From Halorussus amylolyticus (GTDB lineage: Archaea; Halobacteriota; Halobacteria; Halobacteriales; Haladaptataceae): a DNA stretch of 64,000 nt. Of the stretch, positions 41,992 through 51,830 are shown piece after piece. The notes under the pieces are model-generated. The model saw only the letters and a program-made list of their open reading frames with translations, had not been told where the DNA came from and ran no database searches. Made by a program: the position numbers and the translations under genes. The stretch is taken from positions 1 to 64,000 of the forward strand of contig NZ_ML974132.1 of the NCBI RefSeq assembly GCF_004143485.2, written 5' to 3'. The first letter of the stretch is position 1. Every line of letters starts with the position of its first letter.

Positions 41992-42588
41992 TCAGAACGA
42001 ACTGTACCGCTCCTCGTTCCACGGATTCGCGGTGTTCGAGTACCCGCGTTTCTCCCAGTAGCCTCGTCTCGGCTCGGTCAGAAATTCGACGCTATCGACC
42101 CACTTCGCACCCTTGTAGGCGTACTTGTGTGGCGTCACCACCCGGAGGGGACCGCCGTGTTCGGAGGGCAACGGCTGGCCGTCGAGTTCGTGGGTGAACA
42201 GCACCTCCTCGCGCAGACACTCCTCCAGCGGGAGATTCGTGGTGTAGCCGTCGAGCGACCCGAACAGAACGTGGACCGCCTCGTCCTCGACGCCCGCCTC
42301 CTCGGCCAGCGTCGGGAAGGTGACGCCAGCGAACTCGTTGTCGAATCGGCTCCACCCGGTGACGCAGTGGAAGTCCTGTTTCTGGGTCTCTGTCGAGAGG
42401 TCGAGAAAGTCGCTCCACGAGAGCGCGAGATTGTCTTCGACCGCGCCCGAAACCGTGAATTCCCACGATTCCACGTCCCACCGGGGCGTCCCGCTCTTCG
42501 AGAGGACCGGGAATCGGTCGGTCCGGCGCTGGCCCGGCGGGAGTCGGTCGCCGCCGAACTCCTCGTGTATCGCGGTGGCGTCCTTCAT
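41992..42588 (-). CDS. Sulfite oxidase-fold molybdopterin oxidoreductase
   Basis: 198 residues from the ATG at 42588 (another at 42618). The Mo-ligand Cys is in FHCVTGWSRFDN, with DFLDLSTETQ before and SEHGGPLRVVTPHKYAYKGAKWV and WEKRGYSNTANPW after, as in sulfite oxidase/YedY-type catalytic domains. No Tat signal is seen, so it appears cytoplasmic. Haloarchaea have many such paralogues of unknown substrate. Confidence 0.85.
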   Translation of the reverse strand: MKDATAIHEEFGGDRLPPGQRRTDRFPVLSKSGTPRWDVESWEFTVSGAVEDNLALSWSDFLDLSTETQKQDFHCVTGWSRFDNEFAGVTFPTLAEEAGVEDEAVHVLFGSLDGYTTNLPLEECLREEVLFTHELDGQPLPSEHGGPLRVVTPHKYAYKGAKWVDSVEFLTEPRRGYWEKRGYSNTANPWNEERYSSF

Positions 42589-42695
42589 GACGCATGGGGT
42601 CACGGCGGGCGAGGACATAGGGATACGGGCCGGACTGGAAAACGTCGCGCTCGACCGAGCCGTACGTTTATCATCCCCGGCTGTTAGCTCCCGTT

Positions 42696-43361
42696 ATGGG
42701 CCTCGTGAGGCGTCTCAAGCAGAGTTTCGTCGCGGGACTGATACTCGTCGCGCCGCTCGTCGTCACGGCGTACGTCCTCGTGTTGCTCGTCGGCTGGTCG
42801 GCCCAACTGCTCGACCCGCTGGTCAGGGAGATGCAACTGCTGCGATACACCGACAACGTCGAACTCGCGGCCCAAGCGCTCGCGGCCGGAATGTTACTCA
42901 CCGTCATCACCCTGCTCGGCGCGCTCGCACAGCGACAGGTCGGCAATCGGACGTTCCGGAGCGTCGGCCGAGTCGTGAACTTTGTTCCGCTCGTGAACAC
43001 CGTCTACGGAAGCGTCAGGCAGGTCGCCACCGCGATGGTCGAACAGAACACCCGATACGAACGCGTCGTCCTCGTGGAGTACCCTCGCAAGGGCGTCTAC
43101 GTCATCGGCCTGGTCACGGGCGACGGCCCGACCGCCGCCGAAACCGTGGCCGACGAGGACGTGTACAGCGTCTACCTCCCGAACAGTCCGAACCCGACCG
43201 GCGGGCGACTCCTGCTCGTCCCCGAATCGCAGGTCCACGAGACCGACATGAGCGTCAGGCGCGGGCTTCGGATGATACTCACCACCGGAGTCGCCACCGA
43301 GGGGAGAAGTGACCGAGCGACCGAGTCCCCACCGGAGCGCCCGCCGAAAGTCGAGGCGTGA
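42696..43361 (+). CDS. DUF502 family membrane protein
   Basis: 221 residues. Two N-terminal membrane helices (LKQSFVAGLILVAPLVVTAYVLVLLVGW and ALAAGMLLTVITLLGALA) are followed by the DUF502 soluble part: FVPLVNTVYGSVRQVATAM, VLVEYPRKGVYVIGLVTG, VYLPNSPNPTGGRLLLVPESQV. The role is unknown. A 15-bp hairpin covers its stop codon. Confidence 0.88.
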   Translation: MGLVRRLKQSFVAGLILVAPLVVTAYVLVLLVGWSAQLLDPLVREMQLLRYTDNVELAAQALAAGMLLTVITLLGALAQRQVGNRTFRSVGRVVNFVPLVNTVYGSVRQVATAMVEQNTRYERVVLVEYPRKGVYVIGLVTGDGPTAAETVADEDVYSVYLPNSPNPTGGRLLLVPESQVHETDMSVRRGLRMILTTGVATEGRSDRATESPPERPPKVEA

Positions 43362-43388
43362 GGCGCACCGATTGGTGCGCCTCACGCC
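43355..43388. terminator. 15-bp hairpin between convergent genes
   Basis: ggcgtgaggcgcacc (43355-43369) and ggtgcgcctcacgcc (43374-43388) around gatt, covering the DUF502 stop (43359-43361) and lying before the tail of the convergent membrane gene at 43417. It is suited to act as a bidirectional end. Confidence 0.55.
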
Positions 43389-43416
43389 GATTGACGTGCT
43401 CGCGTCGATTGCTGTC

Positions 43417-43827
43417 TCACGCCGTGTTCAGCCGATTCGACAGCGCGCGCATCCCCGCGACGGCGCGCGGGAGCGCGGCCATCGCCGCGACCGAGACGAC
43501 GGCGGCGACGACCATCCCGACGCCCGGCGTGCCGGTCCGGAGGTGGGCGGCCGCCCCGGCGTAGCCCGCGGCCCCGATGGTCGCGCTGTAGTAGGCGACT
43601 CGGAGCGGGAGCGTGTAGGGGTCGCCCGCGCGCGGCCACTCGCCCGCCTCGACCCACCCGCCGCGGAAGGTGGCGGCCGCGCAGGTCGAGACCGCCACCG
43701 CGGTCAGCGCGGCGAGCGAAATCGGCCCCCTCGGCGTGGCGAAGAACAGGACCGACAGCGCCGGAATCGACAGAATCGAGATTTCGAGCCCCGCGAAGAA
43801 CACGTAGTCGAGCCAGCGTTCGAGCAT
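43417..43827 (-). CDS. Four-helix membrane protein, unknown function
   Basis: 136 residues with four hydrophobic segments (about 8-30, 33-53, 70-92, 100-120) and short loops. It starts two nt from the stop of pelota and is therefore in the same operon. I do not recognise the family; the association with pelota may be incidental. Confidence 0.65.
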   Translation of the reverse strand: MLERWLDYVFFAGLEISILSIPALSVLFFATPRGPISLAALTAVAVSTCAAATFRGGWVEAGEWPRAGDPYTLPLRVAYYSATIGAAGYAGAAAHLRTGTPGVGMVVAAVVSVAAMAALPRAVAGMRALSNRLNTA

Positions 43828-43828
43828 G

Positions 43829-44896
43829 TCAGTCGAGTCGGTAACGCAGGAGCGCGGCGATGCCGCCGAACGCCCCGAGTTGGTCGCCGGGCGGGAACTC
43901 GCTCGAAAACACGGTCACGTCGCCGCCCTTCTGTTCGACTTCCGTGATGAGGTCGTTCACGTCGAACGGCCACTCGCCCTCGCCGCTTCGCTCCTCGCGC
44001 AGGCGCTCGTCGAGGAGCAGGAGGTGTTCGATGGCTCCGAAGTCCGACGCCTTCTTGACCTGCTCGACGCCGTAGGCGACCTTCGCGCCCTCGCCGATGC
44101 GCTTGGTGAGTTCGTCGATGAGTTCGGCCTCCTCGGCGATTCGGGTCTCCTTCTGAACCTCCTCGACCGCGCCGCGCTTGAGGACTTCGTGGACGCCCCG
44201 GTCGCCGACCGCGCTCGTATCGACTGTCGTGATTTTCTCGGTCAGGTCCGCGGCGTTCTCCTCGATGTAGTCGTAGGCGTCCTGCTTCGTGAACCCCGGT
44301 CCGGCGAGGACGATGGCGTCCACGTCCATCCGCGAGAGCGCGGCCGTGAGTTCCGCGAACAGTTCGTCGCGCCCTCGCGCGAACTCCCCCTTCCCGGTCG
44401 TGCCCGAGAACTCGCCGCGCTCGTCGGCCCCGTACTGAGTGACTTCGTGGATGTGGGCCTTCCCCTCCTCAACCGTGACGATTGCCACGTCGGGGTTGTC
44501 GGTCGCCTCCTCGGCCTCTTCGAGTCGCTCGATTTGGTCGGGCTTCCAGCGCTTCTGAATCTCGATTTCCTTGGTCTCCTCGACGTTGAGGGTGTGGTGC
44601 TGGCCGAGTTGGTCCTCGCGCGAGCAGTCGGCGATGACGCCGCTGATTCGGAGTCGGTTGGCGAACTTGTGGAACTCCACGTCGTCGACTTCGATGGCGA
44701 CCCACAGGTGTTCGCGCTCGCCGCCCGTGTCGCGCATCTGGTCGTCGTTGCGCTGGATGCGCCGGGTGGTGTCGCCCGACACCCGGTCGCCGGGTTCGAG
44801 GACGTAGGTGAGATGCCAGAGGTCGTCGAGGCTCTCGGGGACGAGCGTGATGCGCTCGCCGCCGCCCTCGACGCGCTGGCGGCTCTGGATTCGCAT
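43829..44896 (-). CDS. pelA: mRNA surveillance protein pelota
   Basis: 355 residues, a match to archaeal Pelota/Dom34. Domain 1 ([29 protein letters not shown]) is the divergent Sm-like part; the eRF1-like domain 2 lacks the GGQ motif, as expected; domain 3 ([37 protein letters not shown]) is typical. It splits stalled ribosomes with aEF1A and ABCE1. The ATG at 44896 follows a TATA-like gacttatca at about 44919-44928. Confidence 0.95.
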   Translation of the reverse strand: MRIQSRQRVEGGGERITLVPESLDDLWHLTYVLEPGDRVSGDTTRRIQRNDDQMRDTGGEREHLWVAIEVDDVEFHKFANRLRISGVIADCSREDQLGQHHTLNVEETKEIEIQKRWKPDQIERLEEAEEATDNPDVAIVTVEEGKAHIHEVTQYGADERGEFSGTTGKGEFARGRDELFAELTAALSRMDVDAIVLAGPGFTKQDAYDYIEENAADLTEKITTVDTSAVGDRGVHEVLKRGAVEEVQKETRIAEEAELIDELTKRIGEGAKVAYGVEQVKKASDFGAIEHLLLLDERLREERSGEGEWPFDVNDLITEVEQKGGDVTVFSSEFPPGDQLGAFGGIAALLRYRLD

Positions 44897-44989
44897 GTTT
44901 CGACGTGAGTCGCGGGCTGATAAGTCACCTGCGGTCGAAGCCGCCGTCGAAGTCGCCGACGCCGCCGCGAGCGCGGCAGCGTCGGCGAC

Positions 44990-45125
44990 TGAATTTAAAT
45001 AGTACGAAAATCCGACGAGGCGTTGTAAAAGGGGGCAAAAAGGCGATTCGACCGGTATTACACTTCCGTCGTGTACCAAATATTTAAATACATACTTCGA
45101 GCGAGGTTCGGAGCAAATTTCACTT
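44990..45125. other. AT-rich segment with two TATA-like boxes between pelota and the helicase
   Basis: tttaaata occurs at 44995-45002 and 45083-45090 in an otherwise GC-rich region. The second lies in the near-palindrome aaatatttaaata, which could promote either strand. A small unannotated transcript is possible; no gene is seen. Confidence 0.35.
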
Positions 45126-45177
45126 TCGCTCCGGGGGCCAAACCGTCTTACGTGCCCGAGTCCAAGGGGCGACCACG

Positions 45178-47937
45178 ATGGGAGCGCGGGACCTGTTGGC
45201 GCGCGGGGGATTCGACTTCGACCCCGAGGCGGTCGAACTCGACGACGCCGACGTGTTGGAGTCGCTCGAACCCGCGGTCCGGGAGTGGTGGGTCGAGCAG
45301 TTCGGGGAGTACGTCCCCGAGAACGGCGGCTTCTTCACGCCGCCCCAGAAGGAGGCGATTCCGCTCGTTCGCGACCGCGAGAACGCGCTCGTCGCCTCAC
45401 CGACCGGGAGCGGCAAGACCTTGGCGTCGTTCACCGCGATTCTGAACGAACTGTTCGCCCGCGAGCGCGAGACGGAAGACGGCCTCGAAAATTCGGTTTA
45501 CTGCCTGTACGTCTCGCCGCTCAAGTCGCTCGCCAACGACATCCACCGGAATCTGGCGGTCCCCCTGCAGGGCATCGCCGCGAAGATGGACGGCGACCCC
45601 ACGGTCCGCCACGCGATTCGCCACGGCGACACCGATTCGGCGGACCGCCAGAAGATGCTGGAGGAGACGCCCCACATCCTCAACACCACGCCCGAGACGC
45701 TCGCGATTCTGCTCAACTCCCCGAAGTTCAAGAAGAAGCTCGAAACCGTCGAGTACGTCGTTGTGGACGAGATTCACAGCCTCGCCGACGGCAAGCGCGG
45801 CACCCACCTCGCGGTGAGTCTGGAGCGACTCGAAAACATGGTCGAGTCGTCGCCGACCCGAATCGGATGCTCGGCGACCGTCGAACCACTCGACGACATC
45901 GCGGAGTTTCTGGTGGGATGTGAAAATGGCGAGGAACCCGGAGAGAGTCGCCCTCGCGAGTGCGAAATCGTGGACACCCGGTTCGTCCGGGAGTTCGACA
46001 TGGAACTCCAGTGTCCGACCGACGACCTCGTTCACACCCCTCGCGAGGTGGTGAACGAGCGATTCTACGACCAACTCCACGACCTGATTCGAGACCACAC
46101 CAACACCCTCGTGTTCACCAACACTCGGTCGGGCGCGGAGCGCGTCCTCCACAATCTCCGCGAGCGATACGACCGCTACGACGAGGACAACTCCGGGTGT
46201 CACCACGGAAGCCTCTCGAAGGACGCCCGCCAGTCCATCGAGCGGGACTTGAAGGAGGGTACGCTCGACGTGGTGACGACCTCCACCAGCCTCGAACTCG
46301 GCATCGACATGCCCCACATCGACCTCGTGGTGCAGGTCGGGTCCCCGAAGTCGGTGGCCTCGCTCCTCCAGCGCGTCGGCCGGGCGGGCCACCAACTCGG
46401 CCAGACCGTCACGGGCAGGGTCATCGCGCTCGACCGCGACGAACTCGTCGAGTGCGCCGTGATGCTCAAGAAGGCCGAGGAGGGCTTCGTAGACCGGGTG
46501 TTCGTACCCGAGGCCGCCTACGACGTGGCGGCCCAGCACGTCTACGGGATGGCGATAAACGAGGTCCGACCCGAGCGCGAGGTTCGGGCCACCCTCCGGC
46601 GGGCCTACCCCTACCGGAACTTCTCGGACGGCCAGTTCGAGACCCTGTTTCGGTACCTCACCTCGGACTACGACGGCTTGGAGGACAAGCACGTCTACGC
46701 CAAAATCTGGCGCGACGAGAACGACCCGCCCGACGGCGAGTATCACTACCCGGAGTTCGACGTGGGGCAACCCCTAATCGGCAAGCGCGGGCGACTCGCG
46801 CGGGTCATCTACATGACCAACATCGGAACGATTCCCGACTCGTTCACCTGCGACGTGTACACCCGTGCCGACAGCGAGTGGGTGGGGAATCTCGACGAGG
46901 CGTACCTCGACACCCTCGAAGCGGGCGACGTGTTCGTCCTCGGCGGCCAGAACTTCGAGTTCCGGTACCGTCGCGGGTCGAAGGTGTACGCCGACCGGAC
47001 GAACGCCCGGCCCACCGTCCCGTCGTGGTTCTCAGAGCGCCTGCCCCTCTCCTACGACCTCGGCCGGGCCATCCTCGACTTTCAGGCCGACCTCCTCGAA
47101 AGATTCGAGAAGCGGGGCAAGCCCGCAGTCCGGGTGTGGCTTCGGGAGTTCCCGCTGGACGAAAACAGCGTCCGCGCCATCGCCCGGATGTACGACGAGC
47201 AGGTCCGGTACGCCGGTCCCGAGAGCGTCAGCACCGACGCGAGGCTCTCGGTCGAAATCGAACTCGACCGCAACGAGTACGAGCGCCACTACTACGTCCA
47301 CTCGAACTACGGTCGGAAGTTCAACGACGGTCTCTCGCGGGTGGTCGCCTACCGGTGTGCGAACGCCGCCAACACCAACGTCTCGGTCGCGGTCGCGGAC
47401 AACGGCTTCACGGTGTCGATGCCGCTGAATCGGAAGGTGGACGTGGCCGAAATCCTCCGGGACATCGAACCCGAGGCGGTCCGGAGCGACCTCCGGGCCG
47501 CGCTCTCGGGCACCGAACTCCTCCAGCGGTACTTCCGAATCAACGCCACCCGGTCGCTGATGATTCTCAAGCGGTACAAGGGCTACGAGAAGTCCGCGAG
47601 CGAACAGCAGGTCTCCAGCGAGATGCTGCTCGGATTCGCGGAGGACTTAGACGAGTTCGCGGTCATCGAGGAGACCTACCGCGAAATCATCGAGGACAAA
47701 CTCGCGGTGTCGGCCATCGAGGACGTGATGGGCGACGCGCAGGCCGGGGCTATCGAGGTGGTCCAACAGCGCGTCGATTCGCCGACGCCCAAGGCGTTCG
47801 GTCTCGCCACGCTGATGGCGAGCGACGTGGTCCTAGCCGAAGACGAGAGCGCCGTCTTGCAGGAGTTCCACGAGCGCGTGCTGGAGGAAATCGGAGGCGA
47901 GCACGACACCAGCGGGGAGGCTTCGGCAGCGGAGTAG
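45178..47937 (+). CDS. lhr: Lhr-type superfamily 2 helicase
   Basis: 919 residues. Walker A SPTGSGKT (74-81), motif Ia [16 protein letters not shown] box (197-200), motif [12 protein letters not shown], motif [13 protein letters not shown]. The C-terminal winged-helix and Lhr-core domain follow ([18 protein letters not shown]). Archaeal Lhr helicases unwind DNA and RNA:DNA hybrids and have been linked to DNA repair. The size fits Lhr-Core. It is monocistronic, followed by a low-GC pair on the other strand. Confidence 0.93.
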   Translation: MGARDLLARGGFDFDPEAVELDDADVLESLEPAVREWWVEQFGEYVPENGGFFTPPQKEAIPLVRDRENALVASPTGSGKTLASFTAILNELFARERETEDGLENSVYCLYVSPLKSLANDIHRNLAVPLQGIAAKMDGDPTVRHAIRHGDTDSADRQKMLEETPHILNTTPETLAILLNSPKFKKKLETVEYVVVDEIHSLADGKRGTHLAVSLERLENMVESSPTRIGCSATVEPLDDIAEFLVGCENGEEPGESRPRECEIVDTRFVREFDMELQCPTDDLVHTPREVVNERFYDQLHDLIRDHTNTLVFTNTRSGAERVLHNLRERYDRYDEDNSGCHHGSLSKDARQSIERDLKEGTLDVVTTSTSLELGIDMPHIDLVVQVGSPKSVASLLQRVGRAGHQLGQTVTGRVIALDRDELVECAVMLKKAEEGFVDRVFVPEAAYDVAAQHVYGMAINEVRPEREVRATLRRAYPYRNFSDGQFETLFRYLTSDYDGLEDKHVYAKIWRDENDPPDGEYHYPEFDVGQPLIGKRGRLARVIYMTNIGTIPDSFTCDVYTRADSEWVGNLDEAYLDTLEAGDVFVLGGQNFEFRYRRGSKVYADRTNARPTVPSWFSERLPLSYDLGRAILDFQADLLERFEKRGKPAVRVWLREFPLDENSVRAIARMYDEQVRYAGPESVSTDARLSVEIELDRNEYERHYYVHSNYGRKFNDGLSRVVAYRCANAANTNVSVAVADNGFTVSMPLNRKVDVAEILRDIEPEAVRSDLRAALSGTELLQRYFRINATRSLMILKRYKGYEKSASEQQVSSEMLLGFAEDLDEFAVIEETYREIIEDKLAVSAIEDVMGDAQAGAIEVVQQRVDSPTPKAFGLATLMASDVVLAEDESAVLQEFHERVLEEIGGEHDTSGEASAAE

Positions 47938-47965
47938 CGAGGAATCCGAACGCGGATGGCGCTCG

Positions 47966-48349
47966 CTATCGAAGAACGCTCTTTAGCTTCGAAAACTCCG
48001 TACCGGGGATACGGTAGACACCGTTTCGGTTCTCGACGACGGATTCTTGTTCGAGGTGGCGCAGTGCGGGATACACCGTTCCCATCGAGGCATCGAGCAA
48101 CTGTGTAAGTTCGCTCGGCGCTACCCACGGCGATTCGCTTTCCAGTTCCGCTTTGACGCGCTGGAGGAACAGCGCGGTGGCGACTCGTTTCTGTGGCGGA
48201 AGGTTCTCGAACGAGTCCTTGAAGAAGACCGTGTAACTGCCGTCTTCGCCGTCACCGACGAGTGCAGCGTGATTCGACACCAACGTTGCAATCTCGTCCG
48301 CACTCGTTCCGTTGTGATGGACGAGCGGGGTTTTGTCTAATGTACTCAT
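47966..48349 (-). CDS. Winged-helix regulator of the low-GC pair
   Basis: 127 residues. The N-terminal half has TLVSNHAALVGDGEDGSYTVFFKDSFENLPPQ, the C-terminal half is a winged helix (LTQLLDASMGTVYPALRHLEQESVVENRNGVYRIPG). It is lower in GC than its neighbours, as is the membrane-protein gene directly upstream on the same strand (99 nt), and the two may be one transferred unit. The role is unknown. Confidence 0.65.
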   Translation of the reverse strand: MSTLDKTPLVHHNGTSADEIATLVSNHAALVGDGEDGSYTVFFKDSFENLPPQKRVATALFLQRVKAELESESPWVAPSELTQLLDASMGTVYPALRHLEQESVVENRNGVYRIPGTEFSKLKSVLR

Positions 48350-48448
48350 CTGTTATTTCCTCGTTCGGTTGGGCGAATACGTCGATTTCGTTCCCATTCT
48401 ACCGCTACTCTCCATATAAACTTTCCCTCATTAGTTACGCTCACGGTA

Positions 48449-49360
48449 TTATTTCGTCCCATTTTCTGATTCGTCTCCTGCTGTTCTGTCATCGTCTGAC
48501 TGCTCTTCTGTTGCATCGAGTTCCCTTTGTGCTATTTCGAACTGTCCGTCCTCGCCGCCGCCTCGACCTACTCCGACGCCATCGCTGTCTGTCTCGGGTA
48601 CATCAGTCTCTTGGTCTGTTTCGTGCAGAAAGTCGAGTTCGACGGACCGGTTCTGCTGGCTAAGAACTTCAAGATAGTACTCGATAACCATGTACTTTGC
48701 AACGTCTTTGCTGAACTCACTGCCCCGGTTGTAGAACAGTCCCGCTCCGACGAGCGAAATCGAAACCAGATACGGGAACGTCCAAACCGGAACTGCCGAC
48801 TGAAATACGCCACTGGCCGTGAGTAGCGAGTAGGCGATGAACCAAAGTGCCAACAGAACCATCGTTACGAACATCCCGCGCATCGCCAGATACAGTGCTT
48901 GCAATCGGAGCGCTCGTGACCGGGATGTCGCTTCCAGTTTTGCGAGGATAATCTTGTGTAGCCGATTCCAATCTTCGAACTCCGAGGTAAGACCGAGTTC
49001 GGCTCGAAACGTCTCGATAAAGTAAGCATCAACTGTGCTAATATTTATATTCGATTTCATTTCTGCAACATTTTCTTCGTCACCGGCTTCGTCCTCTTGC
49101 CGATCCACTTTCTGAATGTGATTCGCAAAGTCCTGCCCGGATGACTGAACGATTCCCCCGAGTGCTTGAACGAACAGTCCTGTAGCGAACGAAAGAACGA
49201 GAAGAAGTGATAGGCTACCGATTCTTACACTGACGAATAGACCGTCAACGCCGACGTACGGGAAGAGTAGACCGATTACGAGTACCGCACCCGGGAGAAA
49301 ATTGGCAAAGATATCGTATAGATTGAAATTTGCATACCTTTGCTGTTGAGAGACGCTCAT
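48449..49360 (-). CDS. Membrane protein of a low-GC accessory pair
   Basis: 303 residues. Two N-terminal membrane helices (about 15-35 and 45-72), a long cytoplasmic helical region (about 73-158), two more helices (about 160-210), and an acidic C-terminal tail rich in Asp, Glu, Gly. The start ATG at 49360 is preferred over a GTG at 49381. The low GC and lack of a known family fit an acquired function, possibly defence-related, but nothing in the sequence proves it. Confidence 0.6.
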   Translation of the reverse strand: MSVSQQQRYANFNLYDIFANFLPGAVLVIGLLFPYVGVDGLFVSVRIGSLSLLLVLSFATGLFVQALGGIVQSSGQDFANHIQKVDRQEDEAGDEENVAEMKSNINISTVDAYFIETFRAELGLTSEFEDWNRLHKIILAKLEATSRSRALRLQALYLAMRGMFVTMVLLALWFIAYSLLTASGVFQSAVPVWTFPYLVSISLVGAGLFYNRGSEFSKDVAKYMVIEYYLEVLSQQNRSVELDFLHETDQETDVPETDSDGVGVGRGGGEDGQFEIAQRELDATEEQSDDDRTAGDESENGTK

Positions 49361-49470
49361 CGTCTGAACCTTCCTGCCCACCCTTATAAAAATCTATGCT
49401 AATTCGCGCTAAATTATAGTGGTGTGGCTCCTTTCAATTCTCGGGAAGTACTTGTCCGTGTCGTATGCGC

Positions 49471-50463
49471 TCAGTTCTCGTACAGGTCGAACAGCGGTCG
49501 CACGTCCCCGACCACGTACCGTCGAATCATCTCGCGGAGCGCCCGACACTCGACGCTCTCGTCCTCGCCTCGCTCGCACAGTTCGAGGTAGCGTTCGCCG
49601 AAGTACGGCACGTCCCCGCCGTCGATTTCGGGGCTCGAAAGCGCCGACCCGGATTTGCCCTGCTCGACTCGCCACGCCGTCGGATTCAGCGAGTGGTCGT
49701 AGATATCCCAGTGAGTCGGCTCCACGTCGGCGACGTGGGTCAGCTTTGCTCCGCGGTCGATGTCGCGGTACTCGACGGTCTCCAGAAGGTCCTCGAAGGG
49801 GTTCGTCGCCGCGCCCGCCAAGCGGGGGCGATTTCGGAGGTGTTCGATGTCGAAGTCCCGGCCCATGTACGTCACGAGCGTCGAGGGGTCGCGTCGCTCT
49901 ATCCACTCACAGACCGCTTCGACCAGTTCGACTTCGGATTCGGGATGGGGGCTATCCCGGAATAGCACGGTCGTCTCGGCGGGGGCGTCGGGGTCGGGTC
50001 GGTAGCCGAGCGCCACGCAGAGCAGTTCGACGTGTTCGGAGTTTCCGAGGTCGATGTCGGCCTCCGATTCGGTCGCGAGCGTCTCGATGTCGAGTGCGAG
50101 AACGCCACCGGACTGCGATTCGCGCCGGTCGGTTTCGGTCCGAACTATCGGGGCGAAATCAGGGGAGGGCCGCTGGACCTGTTCGACGGTCATCTTTCCG
50201 AAATTCGACCGGAGTTCGGGGTTCTGATTGTAGACGTTCCCGCTCGCGTTGCGGAGCACGTACCACTGGTCGGGCTTGAGGGTGTAGCTGTCGCCGTCAC
50301 CCGCGAAAACGGTGAGTCCGAACTGTTTTCCGGACTTGTCGACCAGCGTGGCCTTCAGGTCGAAACTGTCGTTTTCGACTTCAGTCACCGACTCGACGCG
50401 AACGAGGATATCCATCGACTCGTTCTGCTCGATGTCGTCGCGGGTGGTCTCGGGGTACGACAT
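49471..50463 (-). CDS. DEDD-type 3'-5' exonuclease with OB fold
   Basis: 330 residues. An OB-like domain (about 10-90: DILVRVESVTEVENDSFDLKATLVDKSG) is joined to an RNase-H-like exonuclease domain: LALDIETLATES (Exo I), VTYMGRDFDIEHL (Exo II), and the later Asp/Tyr motif region HWDIYDHSL. The OB part suggests binding of nucleic acid. The combination is a predicted repair or RNA-processing nuclease. The ATG at 50463 is used. Confidence 0.78.
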   Translation of the reverse strand: MSYPETTRDDIEQNESMDILVRVESVTEVENDSFDLKATLVDKSGKQFGLTVFAGDGDSYTLKPDQWYVLRNASGNVYNQNPELRSNFGKMTVEQVQRPSPDFAPIVRTETDRRESQSGGVLALDIETLATESEADIDLGNSEHVELLCVALGYRPDPDAPAETTVLFRDSPHPESEVELVEAVCEWIERRDPSTLVTYMGRDFDIEHLRNRPRLAGAATNPFEDLLETVEYRDIDRGAKLTHVADVEPTHWDIYDHSLNPTAWRVEQGKSGSALSSPEIDGGDVPYFGERYLELCERGEDESVECRALREMIRRYVVGDVRPLFDLYEN

Positions 50464-50515
50464 ACCGTCACCAAGTGCCGAACCACCCTTCAATCGTTCC
50501 GTATGGGGCCGAGAA

Positions 50516-51775
50516 TTACTCCCCGAGCGCGTAGACGTTCCCGTCCGAGCAGTTCACGAACACACGACCATCGGCCACGGCGGGCGAGGAGTCCACGTAG
50601 TCGTCGAACTCGACGCGCCACGCTTCGGAGCCACTCTCGGCGTCCACCGCCGAGACGCCGCTCGCACATCCGAGGTATACCACGCCGTCGGCGACGGCGG
50701 GCGACGAGCGCACGTCGCGTTCGATGTCGTAGCTCCACGTCTCCGCGCCGTGGTCGGCGTCGAGCGCGTAGAGTTTCGCGGTGGCGTCGGGCGGGTCGCA
50801 CGTGTCGTCCTCCGGGCAGGCGACGTTCCCGTGACACGCGACGTACACCGTCCCCTCGGCGACCGCGGGCGAACACCGGACGCTCGGCCAGTCGAGGTCG
50901 AACGTCCAGTTGGGGTCGCCCGTCTCGGCGTCGAGCGCGAAGAGGGTGCCCACCGCGCCGAAGTAGAGGATTTCGTTCGAGACGGTCGGCGACGAGAACA
51001 CGCTCCGGTTCACCTCGAACGACCATCGCTCCTCGCCCGTTTCGGCGTCGAGCGCCCGAACGTGTCCGTCGTCGTCGCCGAAGTACACCCGGCCGCCGAC
51101 GACCGCGGGCGAGGTGGAAATCCAGTCGGACACCTCGAACGCCCAGCGCGTATCCCCGGTATCGGCGTCGAGCGCGAACAGCGCCCCGCTTCGGTCCACC
51201 TCGTCGTCGTCCGACACGACCGCCGGGGAGTCGCCCGCGGTACCGACGTACACCGTTTCGTCGGCGACCGTCGGCGAGGAGTCGTGAAGGTCGTGTCCGA
51301 GGTCGGTCTCCCACCGGCGCTCGCCCGTTTCGGCATCGACCGCGACGAACTGCTGGCCGTCGGTACCGACGTACACCGACCCGTCGGCGAACGCGGGCGC
51401 GTGGCTCACCCATCCGTCGGTCTCGAACTCCCAGCGTCGCTCGCCCGTCTCGGCGTCGAGCGCGTGGAGGTTTCCGCCGGTGCCCGAACTCCCGGTGTAG
51501 ACGGTGTCGCCGACCACGATGGGAGAGGTGTTCGCGGTCGGGCTTCCGGTTTCGAACGTCCAGACGACGCTCACGTCGTCGGTCGGTCCCGAGACGTCGG
51601 GCGCGTGGCCGGTGTTCGCACGGTCGTAGCCGAAGGTGGTCCATCCGGCCTCGCCCGGGGAATCGGCGTCGGCGGCCGTCGTGTTCCCACCTCCGAATCC
51701 GTCGGTGGCGAGACAGCCACCCGTCGCGACCCCCGCTCCGACCCCGACGAATCGGAGGAGACTCCGTCTGTTCAT
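50516..51775 (-). CDS. PQQ-like beta-propeller Tat lipoprotein
   Basis: 419 residues. A Tat lipoprotein signal (NRRSLLRFVGVGAG, lipobox TGGC) is followed by about seven repeats of the form GALFALDADTGDTRWAF or NLHALDAETGERRWEF, the blades of a PQQ/BamB-like propeller. It sits on the outer face of the membrane and likely scaffolds or binds something unidentified. The repeats are strongly conserved, which suggests a regular ring. The ATG at 51775 gives the signal. Confidence 0.85.
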   Translation of the reverse strand: MNRRSLLRFVGVGAGVATGGCLATDGFGGGNTTAADADSPGEAGWTTFGYDRANTGHAPDVSGPTDDVSVVWTFETGSPTANTSPIVVGDTVYTGSSGTGGNLHALDAETGERRWEFETDGWVSHAPAFADGSVYVGTDGQQFVAVDAETGERRWETDLGHDLHDSSPTVADETVYVGTAGDSPAVVSDDDEVDRSGALFALDADTGDTRWAFEVSDWISTSPAVVGGRVYFGDDDGHVRALDAETGEERWSFEVNRSVFSSPTVSNEILYFGAVGTLFALDAETGDPNWTFDLDWPSVRCSPAVAEGTVYVACHGNVACPEDDTCDPPDATAKLYALDADHGAETWSYDIERDVRSSPAVADGVVYLGCASGVSAVDAESGSEAWRVEFDDYVDSSPAVADGRVFVNCSDGNVYALGE

Positions 51776-51830
51776 GTTACCCCGCAAACATTCGATAGTG
51801 AAAGTCGTGTCGAATGGTGAATGTGTTCTG

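Noticed and set aside
47966-49360. Toxin-antitoxin or defence island
   Set aside because: The pair has no recognisable toxin, nuclease or NTPase domain; only the composition hints at transfer.
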